64,000 nt of DNA. Origin: Deltaproteobacteria bacterium (GTDB taxonomy: Bacteria > SAR324 > NAC60-12). The notes beneath the pieces are model-generated. The model was not told where the DNA came from and did not search any database. It saw only the letters and a list, made by a program, of their open reading frames with translations. The stretch is taken from contig NYXK01000211.1 of the NCBI GenBank assembly GCA_002685535.1, positions 52,667 to 116,666 of the forward strand. Reading direction: 5' to 3'. How positions within the stretch are numbered: position 1 is the stretch's first letter; the number at the start of each line of letters is the position of its first letter. Positions 32,182 through 44,482 of the stretch are shown one piece after another. The position numbers and the translations under genes were made by a program.

Positions 32182-35100
32182 ATGGCCTCCATCTGGTCTG
32201 GGAAAGCTCCTCCTGACACGCCAACATCCAAAGATGTCTCCGACGTAGCAGACACAGGCCTAGCAGATGTTGGTCTCCCAGCGCCCCAAGCTACAAGTGC
32301 TCCCATGGGCCGTCCTCAGCTCCAAAGAAATCAACCTGCGCCTCCTCCTCCCCATCAGCCTCCGCCACCTCCATCTCCGAACCCGAACGACTCCCTCTCG
32401 TTGATGCAGCTCCGGCGCATTGTGACCGATTTCCCCAAAATCGACCCCACGACATACGCATTCACGTACGCCGATGCTGCTTCGTTTGAGGAAGAGATTG
32501 ACGAGTGGTTCTCATACAATGATGCGGAATACAAACGTTTGCAGAGGGCGAGGGACACTTTCGAGAGGCGATGGAGGAAATTCTCGAACAAGCCATGGCT
32601 CGAATCGCAAGACTGTCAGAAATTTGTAGAGCGGGAAGTCAACGGATTGCATGCGACAGACCTACGGAGACGCTGCAAAAGTCTACAGACGGTCCTTCAT
32701 ATCGTTCTGGGGGTATGGGACGAGACAGCAGGAATCAAGTCGGAGGAGGCTACGAAAGCGAAGACCAATGCTACGTCTAAGCATCTGGAGAATATGAAAG
32801 CTGGAATTGTCATGATTACTAACGCTGGTGGTATTGCGCTTGTCTTCCAGGTTCTTCAGAATGCGTTCAAGATGCTCTGGGATGACGAGTTTCGGGAAAC
32901 CAAGTTACTGGATGAGGATATACCATACATTCAAGACGAGCTTGACAATGTGACCACTGTCATCTACATGCTTGTAGAAGGTGTTCGCAATGACCCTATT
33001 GGCTTGGCATCTGCTCGAGAGCAACTTCGTAGGTTCAACACGAAGCCACAACTGCTCTGTGCTAATCGCAATAGTGGAACTGAACTTGGTTGACTATTTC
33101 GTCAAAGTTACAGCGAGACTCCGATGGGATGAAGCAAACGAGTTGCCACAGACTAGAGTCAGCCTCTCTCTTCTCATTTAACTCATCATTACTGACTGTC
33201 CCAGATATTTCTGCTCTTTTGGAAGACCATCTTACTAGTTTTCGGCGGCAGTGATGAGATTGAGGACGTAAAGAGTGCCACCAGCGAACTGAGACACATC
33301 AATGGCGAAGGAGGGAAGCTCATTACAGCGTCTCCCTTAGACTACCACATTTTCCGCCAGGAAATCACATCAAAATACCCCGCATATACCCCGCCACCAC
33401 CACTCTTACCCCTCGAACCCGATAACAATTCCATCTTACCACCACTCCCAAACCGACCGAGTAGAGCAAATGGCGCCAATGGAATCATACCTCCGCCAAT
33501 GAACGTGAATAGTAGTGGAGCATCCATTCTTCACCAACCGGTACATATCGCCACTCCAGCACCCTCACCGCCTCCATCACCTCCAGTCGGAGGCAAGGCT
33601 GGAAAGAAACAAAATTACCAGACCAACCAGAACTTTCCGTTCATGTATCCACCATTAGATAGCACCAGCAACAGTGCCGGAGGTAAAGGTGCGGCTGGCT
33701 TACAAGAACTGCTGGTTGGTAGGAAATGGGAGGGAAGTGACATACCCAAGTCCATTATTGAAGCTGGAGCCTTGTTCGCGAAACGTATGCGGATGACGAG
33801 AGCCATGCGACAATTGTGGAATGAGCGAGAGAAATTCCTAAAATATGAGCGAGGATGGGATGGTGTTGACGAGGATGATGATATCGAGGAACTTGACTTG
33901 GATACGATATTAGGAAAGAAGGCTGCACTCGAGGGCATGAAACCTATCAAGCCTGATGTCGATTATGGACCTAATGCTGATGTTGGCGATGATGTTAAGA
34001 AAAAGCTTGATCTTGTGGAACAGTTCTATGTAAGTTCTTCATTCCTGATCATAGAAATTGGTTCTGACCAGGCAGCAAAACTCTATACCTCATCTCCAAT
34101 CCCTGGTTATTGTTCTGCTCAAAGCAGTACTTGCAAATGTGACTGCCCTGATCACACAACCGATGGGGCAGCAACAAGGCTTGGCATCTGGATTCAGGTC
34201 CGATGTCAATCTTCGAGGCAATGGAGCCCAGGGCCAGAATAGACAGCAAGACCCTGCGAATATTCCATTGCCCACTACTGTAGACCCATCCGAGCTCCCA
34301 ATCGAAGAGATTGAAGCGATGCGATCACGGGAAATTACGGCGAAAGCTGTATCTGGGATTCTTCTCATGCTGCTGAAGTGGTTCAAGGTTTCTCGTATGT
34401 CCCTCGCTCCCTGTGCTGTGCTGTACAATGCTAAAAGGTGCAGATATTCTCAAGTTCGAGTACCTCACCCAGCTATTGCTAGACTCCAATTATCTGCCAC
34501 TTGTTCTGAAGCTGTTCGCTCACCAGGAAATCGATAAAGTGGTCGAAAGCAGAACAGATCGCGATGAAATGAGGTACGTTCCACTGTGCATCAACTTGAC
34601 TTGTGCAAGCTAATACCATGAAGCTTCTTCGCATTCTGTAACGAGCATAGTAAGAACGTCCCAATCCCAGACCTGTCAGGGCTGGAGGCCGAGGAAAGCG
34701 AAGACGAAGCCGCACCACCTGCTATCAAGCGCAATCGAGACCTCCTCGTCACCGGCTCAGAAGACAAACTTCCAGCCCTCGCATTCCAAGAAGGTCAACA
34801 CGCCGGCAAGCGCGAACGCCCCGAGCTCGACGAACTTGGCTATCCAGCAACAGAGCCCCCTTACCCAGACGAACCCATCACCGAATTCTCGTGGCGCAAC
34901 TTCTTCTCCTCCATCAACTTCCTCCGCATCATGCAGAAGATCTGCAAGAACAAAGCCCATCGCAACCTTCTCCTCGTCCAATACAAATCCTCCAACATCC
35001 TCAAGAAGTCCCTCAAGATCCCGCAGCCCGAGCTGCGCTTGTACACGCTCAAGCTGTTCAAGAACCAAGTCCCGTATTGTGGCCGTAAATGGCGACAGGG

Positions 35101-35398
35101 CAACATGCGCGTCATCACGGCCGTGTACCTACACTGCCGCCCGGAGTTGAGGGATGATTGGTTGGCGGGAAGTGATGTCGATGCGGAGGTTGAGGAGGCG
35201 CTGCCGCTGGAACAGGCGTTGCGGGCGTTGACGCATTGGCATAATATTAAGCGGTACCCTGAGCAGATGGGCGCGGACACGAAGTTGTTAGAGGAGGAAC
35301 ATGATTTTTTCGTCAGGGAGCTGGAGAGGATGGAGTTTATCGATGAGGGTGGTGAGGAGGAGAGTGTTGATGGGGGATGGATTGGGTATGCGCCTTGA
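32182..35398 (+). CDS. ham-2: STRIPAK complex subunit, Far11/HAM-2/STRIP1-2 family
   Basis: Six exons (32182-33028, 33075-33157, 33205-34029, 34076-34394, 34444-34573, 34624-35398) give about 990 residues. The N-terminus has a poly-Pro stretch, then the N1221 region (FTYADAASFEEEIDEWFSYN, IVLGVWDETAG, ELNLVDYFVKVTARLRWDEANELPQTR, FLLFWKTILLVFGG). ITSKYPAYTPPPPLLPLE follows, as in STRIP proteins. The C-terminal half has the DUF3402-type block: KFEYLTQLLLDSNYLPLVLKLF, SWRNFFSSINFLRIMQKICK, YKSSNILKKSLKIPQPELRLYTLKLFKNQVPYCGRKWRQ. Homologues scaffold the striatin-interacting phosphatase and kinase complex and are needed for hyphal fusion and fruiting-body development. Reading frame intact. Confidence 0.9.
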
Positions 35399-36157
35399 TT
35401 TGAGCTTCATTTAACAGGATGATGTACATCGACTGAACTGAATCAAACGAAAGCATCACCAATATCATTTCATGAATTACATCCCATCATGTTGAAAGAT
35501 CACTAGACATTCACGGCAGCTAAACATCCCACCTCATGGCCCCGACCAGGTATTTGTCACTCCCCATAATCGCATGAATCTCGGCTCACCAACAGCCATC
35601 AAGAAATTCTCCTACGCATTAACCTCCCACCACCCTTCCAAATCCCCTGCCAATATCCAGCTTCTAGAAAGCAACCTTTGTTGCACATCGCATTTATTTC
35701 TCCGATGTGTTTGGTTCGCGCGTTGGGACGCGCTCACTGCTTTTCCTGCTTGGTGATGATTACGGAGATGCGATGGGCTGGAGTTGGGTTGTCCTGGTGG
35801 TGCGTGTGTGTTTCTCGTTTCGCGGATCGATCGAGGAAACGGGAACGGGGAAAGTGGACATGGGGCGGAGTGGAGTGTATGTTTATGCGTTGGAAACGGG
35901 CAGGGGAAAGGGATTCTCGGTATTTTGATTCTGCAAATGTGAATTATTGGCTTGGATAATCTGCTTGATTCGTTTGTTCCAGTAGGATCTTGTAGTATTA
36001 TGCTTGAAATCTAATCGTTCGGATGACTAATACAGTAGGTCCGGTACGTAGATCGACCTGAGCCACGCACTACAGTGTTCCCCCGCAATTAAGAATACCC
36101 ATCTCCATCCCCTACCTTACTTGGTCTACCTCTCTGCATCACGACCGCTATCCAAGC
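35399..36157. other. Intergenic region
   Basis: 3' flank of the STRIPAK gene and upstream region of the GAPDH-like relic. Short frames only, no gene recognised. Confidence 0.45.
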
Positions 36158-36899
36158 ATGTTTTAGCCATTTGAAGAGTTCCACGAAGTGGACGAGATTC
36201 TTGACGACCTTGATCACACATTCAAAGTGAGATTTCTCATGTCTTCGACCTTTGCTTTGTACTGTGGTCTCAATCTATAACTGTTGTTCACATAGATCGG
36301 CATCAACGGCTTTGGATCTGTCGGGAGGGCTATCTTTTGCCTTAGTCTCGACTGGCCTCATATTTGTGTAGCTGCGATAAATGATCCATTCGTGGATGCA
36401 AAACAGGCGGTTCGTTCTGCTTTAACTCAATTATTGCTGCGTAGCGTCGGCATTTATACTAATCCACGCATAGGCAGACATCCTTCGTGGGGACGATTAT
36501 CGAGATAGTATAGGCAGGTTCGAAATAGAAGCAGTCTCTTCGAAAGAACTCATTATCCGGGACGGAGATATATCTAGAACGATTACATTCTGCTCCGAGC
36601 AAGATCCCGTGAATATTAGTTGGAAGTCACCCAAACTCGGTGTCTTACATGTCGTAGAATGCTCCGGGAGATTCGTCACTTTTGAAGAAGCAAGTCGTCA
36701 CTTACATGTTGGTCGTACCTTTGCTCAGGAATTAGAATTCGAAGAAGAGCATGGAACTTCAATCTGGGATGAAGGCGGGGCCATGAAAGTCCTCATCGCT
36801 TCTGCTTCATCCCGTGTACCAAACTTTGACCCAGGTGTAAACGAGCGGGATTGCAGGTTTCAGGATTATGTATTGGCTGTGATACACCGAGCAACCTGA
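36158..36899 (+). pseudogene. GAPDH-like NAD-binding-domain fragment
   Basis: Spliced segments read IGINGFGSVGRAIF (dinucleotide loop GxGxxGR), VAAINDPFVD, and later ITFCSEQDPVNISWKSPKLGVLHVVECSGRFVTFEEASRHL...KVLIASASSRVPNFDPGVNE. This order is that of the N-terminal half of glyceraldehyde-3-phosphate dehydrogenase. The frame ends at 36899, before the catalytic SCTTN cysteine and the whole second domain. The likely first exon has ATG at 36158 but a TAG as third codon (36164-36166); introns lie before IGING (GTGAGA...CATAG) and after DAKQA. Lack of catalytic residues plus the early stop indicate a relic or a domain-only derivative. Sequence identity to true GAPDH is low, so it is not a recent copy. 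Confidence 0.65.
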
Positions 36900-37962
36900 C
36901 GACAGAAGGAAGTGCCCAAGATTGAGATCTGAGGAAGCATTCCAGCCAGGTTTTAAAATTATTAAGTGAGTCATGAGTAGTTTTTCGATACATCACTAGG
37001 TTGTGTCGTGCGCTGAACTCGCATAGATGTAGTGCTTGCCCGCGATGGCTCACTTGGAAGCTACTTACAAAGCATAGAATCGGGCCGCGGTGGTTACTGT
37101 CCCGGGGAGAAAGGCCCGTTTTTAGTGCATATGGAGAGGATTCTGGCTTCTAATATGGAAGGATCGATACCACGAGACTCGAGTGATGATGACATGATAG
37201 AGATCGCCAATGGTCCTTCTCTCTATGATACTGGCCCTTGTGGATGTTGTCAGGGTTCTCGGTCATGGAGAAGAGAACAAGATAATCGAGGATGTCAATT
37301 AGATACATGAATCCGTGGGATATGGACGTTCAGAATTTATTGAAAGGCAGGCCTTCTAGGGGATCAATCTAAGTAGCCTGCAGTCAACGGACAAGCTGCT
37401 GGAATTAATGTGCTAAGTACAGCGTTTGCAAAACGTTCAAGGAGAAGAACATCGCCACAAGCGCCAGCTTTAATTTTGGTTCTACACTCAGGTCCCAGCT
37501 CAGAATCAAAGTCAGCTTCAGAAAGGCTGCTCTGGAACCAATCCCAAGTAGCCAGCGAAATCGAGTGGAGGTAGTAGCTGAGTTCAAGACTGAGCGGTCT
37601 GTAGCAGCGCCTAGCGGCTCAGCAACGGATATCACCCCTTTGCAAGAGTACTGAGATGTGCGAATATCACATCTAAATAACCGGTTAGATGAGTCTCGTG
37701 TACGACATTCCATGTAAACATGTCCTAGAAGGCATCCATATTCCTTGGTCAGGTTGCGCTACATATCACCCTGACAAGATAATATCAGGCGTCGATCGTC
37801 GATGTCGTGTCTTGATCCCCAATGTTGAGGGCCAATGGTCCAGGAGCTGACACATTGGCATTCCTCGACTTTACGTCATCTCACAACAAGAAATATATTA
37901 GCGAGAACATCTTAACACTCATATCCTCTGTCACTGTCAAGGGAAATCCTCGCACCCTCAAA
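36900..37962. other. Intergenic region
   Basis: About 1 kb. A 92-residue frame at 37032-37310 shows no GAPDH second-domain features. Nothing else recognised. Confidence 0.4.
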
Positions 37963-39221
37963 ATGACGACATTTGATCTCGACGATATTCAATCGAAGAC
38001 CGAACCCTGGCTTCAAGGCACGAGATATGCCTCGAAGTCAATCACTCCTCTATCTGGTGGAACAGTGAACTTCACCTTCTTAGTCAATTTAAAAGAGCCT
38101 CTCGATAATGGTACAGAAAAAGTGGTTGTCAAACACAGCGAAACCTTCGTGAGGCATACACCATCATACAAAGTCTCATTGACACGTATTGTGAGGAACT
38201 TTAATCCCATCATTGGAAGCCAGTTTCTATGACCAACTTGACTGGCTGACAACAGTAAAGGTCGCAGAACAGCAATGCCTCCGGACTCTATCGTTCCTCC
38301 CTCCAAACGTCAAGGACAATTCGAGAGACTCAAAATTCCAAGTCCGGACTCCGACGTGTCTTTACTTCGATGAAGCGGCGGGAATGCAAATCCACGAATA
38401 TCTTCCCAACGGCGTCGACATAAAGACATACCTACTAGAAAGAGCCATAGATCGCAACGAAAGCTCACTTGAACCCGCATTTAAGAGCCTAGGACAAGCT
38501 CTAGGGTCATGGGTACGCCACTTCCATGACGAGGCTGCTCATCATCTAGATTTGGTTGATGTAGTCGCCAAGAACAAAGAGGCTCAGCAGGTGCAGCAGC
38601 TGGTTACCTACCAATTCGCTGTTGACCGAGTCAAGGACTATCCAGAAGTTCTGGGTGATGTAACGACGATTCTCCGAGAGGTGCGGAAGCTCGCCGCAGA
38701 CGAGCTAGAGGGTGGATCGTTGCAGGTTATTCATGGTGACCTGGGTCCTGCCAAGTAAGTGACTGATTTCTCAACGTCCTGTCAAAATGTTTTCTCAATT
38801 AGCTCACTTGACTTGTAGTATTCTTATTCCAAACGCAACCATACAAGAAGGAACCGAAACTCTAGTCTTCGTGATCGACTGGGAGACAAGCCAACTTGGG
38901 GTCTCGAACATCGACACCGGCCAAATGATCGCAGATTTATACCGGCTCTGGCTTTGCAGAGGTCTTGAGACGGCACTGTGGGTACTGCGAGGCTTCTGTA
39001 AAGGCTATGGTATCGTGAGCGAAGAGCATGCTTTCAGGACAACCATTCATGCTGGCGTCCATCTGATTTCTCGGGGAACGATCGATCGTGAAATGGGAAC
39101 GATGGATGAGCTTGAGGTCGTTGCGAGAGCGGGGAGGAATATCCTGCTTAATGCATATCGGAAAGACAGGAAATGGTTCGAAGATGGTGATTTGGCTTGC
39201 CTGTTTGATCCGGTGGCGTGA
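37963..39221 (+). CDS. Aminoglycoside phosphotransferase (APH)-like kinase
   Basis: Starts at ATG 37963 (MTTFDLDDIQSKTEPWL). It has SITPLSGGTVNFTFLV (nucleotide-loop position), VVVKHSE (Lys), IHEYLPNG (hinge), the catalytic loop IHGDLGPANIL, and VIDWETSQLG (metal-binding Asp). This set defines the APH/choline-kinase-like superfamily. The intron before NIL (GTAAGT...TTGTAG, about 38757-38819) is clear. The junction near 38170-38220 is not: KVSLT must be joined to SFYDQLDWLTTVKVAEQQ, and the best intron I can draw there is only about 34 nt, so a small deletion may have occurred. Catalytic residues are intact (HGD...N, IDWE). Fungal members are uncharacterised small-molecule kinases; the substrate cannot be predicted. 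Confidence 0.75.
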
Positions 39222-39537
39222 ACGGCTAGAGCTTCTCTCGACGGGGGTTGATGGGGACCATTTTCCTCGCAGCATTTATTTGATTTATTTCATGTTGAGG
39301 TTCCACGGAGATCACAATCTCCTCCTTGTGATCTCCATCGTGATTACTCTAGTCACGCTTGCTTTAGTTTCTCTGTGAATTTCGAGAAGTGCGATCGCTT
39401 TGTGTAAGAGGACAAGCCATGGAAATATCGTCACGGGACTGTTACTCGCCGAAACTCAAGCACCACTATTTCATGGAATACTTCCACAAAAGAAAATGGG
39501 AAACATTTAGATCATATCGACGGTCATATGAATTACG
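39222..39537. other. Spacer between convergent genes
   Basis: Intergenic DNA between the 3' ends of the APH-like and GMC oxidoreductase genes, with a short inverted repeat around 39300-39345 (GGAGATCACAA / TTGTGATCTCC) that could act at the transcript 3' ends. Confidence 0.45.
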
Positions 39538-41521
39538 CTACAAAGATGCGAGAATACCAGCAGCGATCTTCTCAGCAAGAGCATAAACTGTACTCTGCGG
39601 GTGACCAGGCGGCAACAACGCGAACGAACTTGCATCTACAACCCTTAATCCTGAAACACCGAATACCCTCGCTTGGGAGTCAACAACCGAATCCGGATCT
39701 GATGCTCTTCCCATCTTACATGTACAAGATGCATGCCACACAGTCATCACTGTCTTCTGAATCGTGTCGAGAATCTGGGCATCCGTTTGCACGGCTGGAC
39801 CGGGGAAGTACTCGTCTCCGATGAGGACGCTAGACATGGCTTGTGAACTGAAAGCTTGTCGAAGTCTCTTGTATGCGGCGATAGCGACTGCTTGGTCGGT
39901 TGGAGATGTGAGCCATTTTGGATCGATGATGGGAAGGTCGTCAGGATTTGCGGAGGCTAGGGTCACTGTTCCTCGCGAGAGAGGGGCAACGATGGCAGCG
40001 AGGATGGTTGCATACTGTTCGAGTCAGCTCATTCTTTATGAGGCGTAAGGAGGAAACTCACCTGAAACCCATCCTTCGGTTGCCCGAAAGGCAAGGACGC
40101 GAAATCACCAACATATCCCGGTGCAGAGAGATATTCAATCTCGGGCCAGTCAGACGGGAACTTGGCAAGATCAGCCTTTGCTGCTGGCGAGAATCCATTC
40201 TTGAGGGCAGCCGGAACTTTTTCCCAACCTAGATAATCACACACAGGGTTCGTCAATGGCCCTTGTTTCCGGACGGAATAGTCGAAAGCGAGTTGTGAAG
40301 CGAGATATCCGACGTCGTTGGCCAAGCGAGTGAAAGTCTGAAGATTGACTCGGGAAGTTGGACCGAAGAAGACATGGTCCCACATATTCTGACCGACGCC
40401 TCTTAGATTGGAAAGAACCTGAATGCCGAACTTCTGAAGAGCAGCAGCAGGTCCGATACCAGATAGCATCAAGAGTTGGGGGCTTTGAAAAGCTCCAGCT
40501 GATAGGATGACCTCCTTGCGGGCATTGATGGTGTACGAGATTCCGTTCGATTTGACTCTGACACCCGTTGCTTTCTTTGCACTATTGAAGAGGATCTTCT
40601 GCGCCGTGGTCAAGGAATACACCTTCAGATTGCTACGTCCAGCTGCGGCAGTCAAGAACGAGGTTTGCGAAGACTCGCGTGACTGATCGCCTGGGCTGAT
40701 GGTGGACGAACAGTATTGCGCGCCAAAGAGAGAACCGCTATTGAAATCTTGAGCATCAGGAATTCCAATCTCATTCAGCGCTCCCTCGATATAGCTGGAG
40801 AACGGCCCGGCATAGTTCGCATACGAGACTTCCAATGGTCCGCCAGCTGATGAGAATGCTGCTGCATTGTATTCTGCGGACGCATTTGCCGCTCGTTTCG
40901 GTCCCGGCGCAGTGAATTTCACACTCTTCTGGAAATACGGAAAGAGATTATCGAAAGTATATGATTCGTCACCGACGGCATCGGCCCATTGCTGATATGA
41001 TTCTCTTGTTCCTCGCTGGTAGATCAAGAAGTTTCGCGCTGATGATCCGCCAAGACACTTTCCTCGGGCATAGTGTATCTTTCGGTTGGCTGCTCCAGCT
41101 TGAGGGGCTGTAACGAAGTTCCAGTCAACGGCAGGATTGGTATCTGCTGGGTCTGATCCGCACCAGAACACATCTCCCGCAGGCGTGGAGCTGAATATGG
41201 GATTCGAGATCTTGAAAAATATGTAAGCTCACTGCTTGGAAGTTGGGGATTGGTCGTGTTGTGTACCTGGTAGAGTGTACCTGCTTCTATCACCGCTACA
41301 CTTATCCCTCTCTTCTCAGAAAGTCTTGAGGCCATAGTGAGACCAGCTGTCCCACCGCCTACAATAACATAGTCGTATGTTGCAGATACGCCAACGAGGC
41401 CGGCAAGTGAGCCGAAAAAGCCATTCAGCTGCCGTTTCTCATCGCTCTGTCCAGTAGGCGAAGACGAGATCAATTGAACGACAAAAGCAGTCAGTAAAAT
41501 TGCAGGCGATGAGAACTTCAT
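39538..41521 (-). CDS. Secreted GMC-family FAD-dependent oxidoreductase
   Basis: ATG at 41519-41521 begins a signal peptide ([20 protein letters not shown]). The ADP-binding fold is [21 protein letters not shown]...VAVIEAG. After an intron (GTACAC...TTTTCAAG) come [16 protein letters not shown], then the GMC signature [20 protein letters not shown] and the second signature [18 protein letters not shown] second intron (GTGAGT...CGAACAG) leads to the substrate-binding domain with the catalytic pair: His in [11 protein letters not shown] and His in [18 protein letters not shown]. About 620 residues, full length and intact. Relatives include glucose oxidase, aryl-alcohol oxidase and secondary-metabolite dehydrogenases; the specific substrate is not predictable. 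Extracellular by the signal peptide. Confidence 0.9.
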
Positions 41522-42541
41522 CTTGGTTTCCTAAGGTGAATCGGTCAGGAACAACGAGCTGCCAGACTCGGCAGTGGAAAGGGGAACATAATATAGAAAT
41601 GAGCTCCCGCTGACCTGCCGAGGACTCAGGGCTGAGCTGAGCCATGTGAAATGCCCGTGAGAAGAAACTATTGACGACCCGCGGAGCTAAAGGTTCACTT
41701 GTTCCTGAGAACGTGCCTAGCTTTACGATCGTCGCGATGTGGGCGCTGACTACCCCGCAGTAAGGTTTTGACGATCAACGCTAGTTGATCACTGCCGTCC
41801 GAACATTCCACACGGGACATGTTCCAGTTATCCAATCTTCATGAAATTTTTGAAGACTGCATCGCCTCTTTGAAAGACGCCGATGGGACACTATGGTTGT
41901 TCAGTTGTGTAGCAGAAAGATTCCTCGACAGCTCAGCAATTCAATGTTTACCAGCGTAGCGATTCAGCTCGGTTCGCTTCCGACGAGGCCTGCCAAGGGC
42001 GCGGGACTTGGGACGGCGCTGTACAAGGACCCGAATTTATATATTCCGAGTTAGGTCAGGAACTACTGTACGCTTAAGCCTCGTTTTCTTGGCATCAGAC
42101 GACATTTCAAATCTCACGTTCGGGACGCTAAAAAAATATTCTTGAATTTTGAGCCGATTGGCCGTGCTATTGAGCGGGGAATTGTCCGGCCTAGAGCTCT
42201 GTCTTCCTCCTGCTACACTAGAAATGTGAGGCTTTATTTGGGCTCAATTTTAGGTACGCTCGGTTCATATCTGTACAAATGCCACATTGAACCACGTGGT
42301 ACGATGATTGTTAGACAAGAAGGTCGTCCAACGGCACGGACAGTCCGGGGCGACGGTCCGACTCTTGTTTGGATAGAACAACTTCCAGATGCTTGTAGCT
42401 ATACATTATCTTTAGATGTGTCAGCCCCATTACTCGTGTAGATCTAGATTCATGGCTTTTTGAGCAAAATCAAGACATATCTCCCGTTCTCCTGTGGCGC
42501 AGTAACAATGTCACCCTTCAAATCACCACCCTTATCATCAA
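41522..42541. other. Intergenic region, about 1 kb
   Basis: Promoter of the GMC gene at its left end. A 99-residue frame at 42142-42441 has no recognisable motif. No gene supported. Confidence 0.45.
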
Positions 42542-43183
42542 TCATTCTATCAAACTCCTCTCTCCCTCTCGCAGCAGCCTTTTCACCCACGGGATTCCAT
42601 CCTCTGCCCACCCATATCGATTTGGTCTATAACCCTCCATTTCCAGGAATTCCCTGTCAAGCGTCCCGCCAGCAACATCAAAATACGGACCCCAATGCAG
42701 TCGCGATGGTGGGATCGCTGCTGGTGGATCCGAACAATAATATGTCAAGTGCGTACCACACTTCCCACAAAATGTACAATTCACATCCTCGGAGCTCGAA
42801 AAGTACGTCAAGTACGTCTTCTCCTGCATTTCCCTGTCAGGCATGAGATATTCCATCATGGTGGGCTTGACTGAATCATCAGGTGATGCCGAAGCAGGGT
42901 TGCCAGTAGCGCAGCGATTTTGAAGCGTGAACTGGACCCATGCTTGGGGACAGATGAACCAGGACTCGATGATGGTCCCTCCTATGCGGCGACAAGACGT
43001 ACAGTGGTCTAGCGTGATCATAGGCAGGCGTTCGCTCACTTTGTTTGGAGGGAAGATTTCTTTCTTGGGATCATTAGGAATTTTGGGTCGAGCTTCGAGC
43101 TCGGGGATGGAGATTGTGTACCGGATTGCGCTGCAAAAGCAGCCACCTTTGAGCTGGAATGCAGTTTCTGGGAGAGCGGGCAT
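42542..43183 (-). CDS. GFA/CENP-V (Mss4-like) zinc-binding protein
   Basis: Single exon of 213 residues from ATG 43181-43183 (MPALPETAFQLKGGCFCSAIRY). The zinc-ligand cysteines of the glutathione-dependent formaldehyde-activating enzyme fold are in place: GGCFCSAIRY, DHCTSCRRIGG and NCTFCGKCGTHLTYY. Fungal GFA-domain proteins are common and mostly uncharacterised; glutathione adduct metabolism is the family theme but is not shown for this one. The frame is intact and the C-terminal half (LHWGPYFDVAGGTLDREFLE) fits fungal members. It is divergent from the following small genes. Confidence 0.8.
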   Translation of the reverse strand: MPALPETAFQLKGGCFCSAIRYTISIPELEARPKIPNDPKKEIFPPNKVSERLPMITLDHCTSCRRIGGTIIESWFICPQAWVQFTLQNRCATGNPASASPDDSVKPTMMEYLMPDREMQEKTYLTYFSSSEDVNCTFCGKCGTHLTYYCSDPPAAIPPSRLHWGPYFDVAGGTLDREFLEMEGYRPNRYGWAEDGIPWVKRLLREGERSLIE

Positions 43184-44029
43184 TCTGAATGTTGTTGAAC
43201 AAGTAGTGCTTGGGACGTCTGTCACTTTGGCTCATGGAAGTGAGTTTGAGATGGAATGGGATATCGTTCGTCCGTGATTATGTATGACGCAGAGGCGGTA
43301 CGGAATTGCCTCTTAGGAGAGAATATGTCATACCGCAGTGGAGGATATTGCCTATCCTTTGGAGTAATTATCGATATCAGCCAGACTATGATTGGTGAAC
43401 TGATGCCCTACGGTCATCTGACGGATATCTCTGGCAGTAGACGTTGTGAAGATTACTTCGGACGGGATCTTGGAGACCTGTATTTACAGCGCATCTTCTG
43501 CTGAAACTTGGCACTGCGGGGCAGAGTTTAGCGAGGTCAGGCCCGTAGAATATCTGCCGAACTGCAGTCTTGCTTTGTCTGGCTACCCTGAGTATAATCA
43601 ACGAATTGAAATGACTGAACAATTCGAGATGCTTGAACTGTATGTGCCTGTCACTGCCTCAAGCTCAAGTGGACCCAATAACTTACTTCGTCAACATAAA
43701 GTTGAGCGAAGACCGACGTCAAGAAAGGGGGCAAATCGCCAGGATTCGGAAGACAAAGACTTGAGAGTTACGGTATTGAGTATTGACCGTATGCCGAATT
43801 ATAGAGCGTTGACAGTCATTCAATGACAAAACGTCGCCAATGAATGAGCGATTATCCGACCTCGCCACTCGGCTAGAAAGGGCCGTAGCTGCTGCCTATG
43901 TCCCTTCGTGACCTCACTCTTATAAATATCTCGAGATTTCGCAGCTGGAACAAGTATCTACCAGAAGTAAATTAACTTCTGCGCATCTGATTCAAAGAAT
44001 ATCAAAATCGATCTATCGATCTGTCAATC
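43184..44029. other. Intergenic region with unassigned frames
   Basis: Two plus-strand frames (43256-43504 and 43446-43826) have no recognised family or clear start context, and I do not call them genes. A cryptic small gene cannot be excluded. Confidence 0.35.
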
Positions 44030-44482
44030 ATGTCAGCTCCAAGCAGTACCCCTGAGCCTACCACACTTCCCGAAGAGCAACAAAACATCCCAGCGAGCTG
44101 GGCAGACTTGCGCAAAATCCACCCACAACTCCCAGAAACACCTCCACGTCCCACTCGTACTGTCGAATGCAATTCGATGACTTATCGTAATGGCGAAGGT
44201 GTAGAGAAACACATCTGGATTCCTAAGGGTACGCTGAAGACAGCCTGTATGCACCTTGAAAACGAGAACTGGGCAGCCTTGGCGAAGTTCCCCACCTACG
44301 GTATGTTGGTATCTCTTATAGATACCAAAACCACTATGAGTACTAAGATGTAGCTGAAATTTACTACAGTTGATCAAGGATATGCGGATGAGGGAGAAGC
44401 GGAGGAAAAGGAGCGAAAGACTTGGGACTGGCTCGTAGACGAAGATCTAATGGTACCAGCAGAGCCAGTAATTGAGGGCTAG
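44030..44482 (+). CDS. Small hypothetical protein, two exons
   Basis: Exon 1 (44030-44300) and exon 2 (44370-44482) are joined across GTATGT...CTACAG, giving 127 residues. The product is MSAPSSTPEPTTLPEEQ..., a PASWADLRKIHPQLPETPPRP segment, then HIWIPKGTLKTACMHLENENW and an acidic tail (DEGEAEEKERKTWDWLVDEDL). No signal peptide, membrane segment or known domain. A good ATG context (TCAATCATGTC), a consensus intron and a uniform composition support it as a real gene. Function unknown. Confidence 0.6.

Noticed and set aside
34757..35280. Overlapping plus and minus frames over the 3' end of the STRIPAK gene
   Set aside because: The STRIPAK C-terminal domain explains this DNA; the others are shadows.
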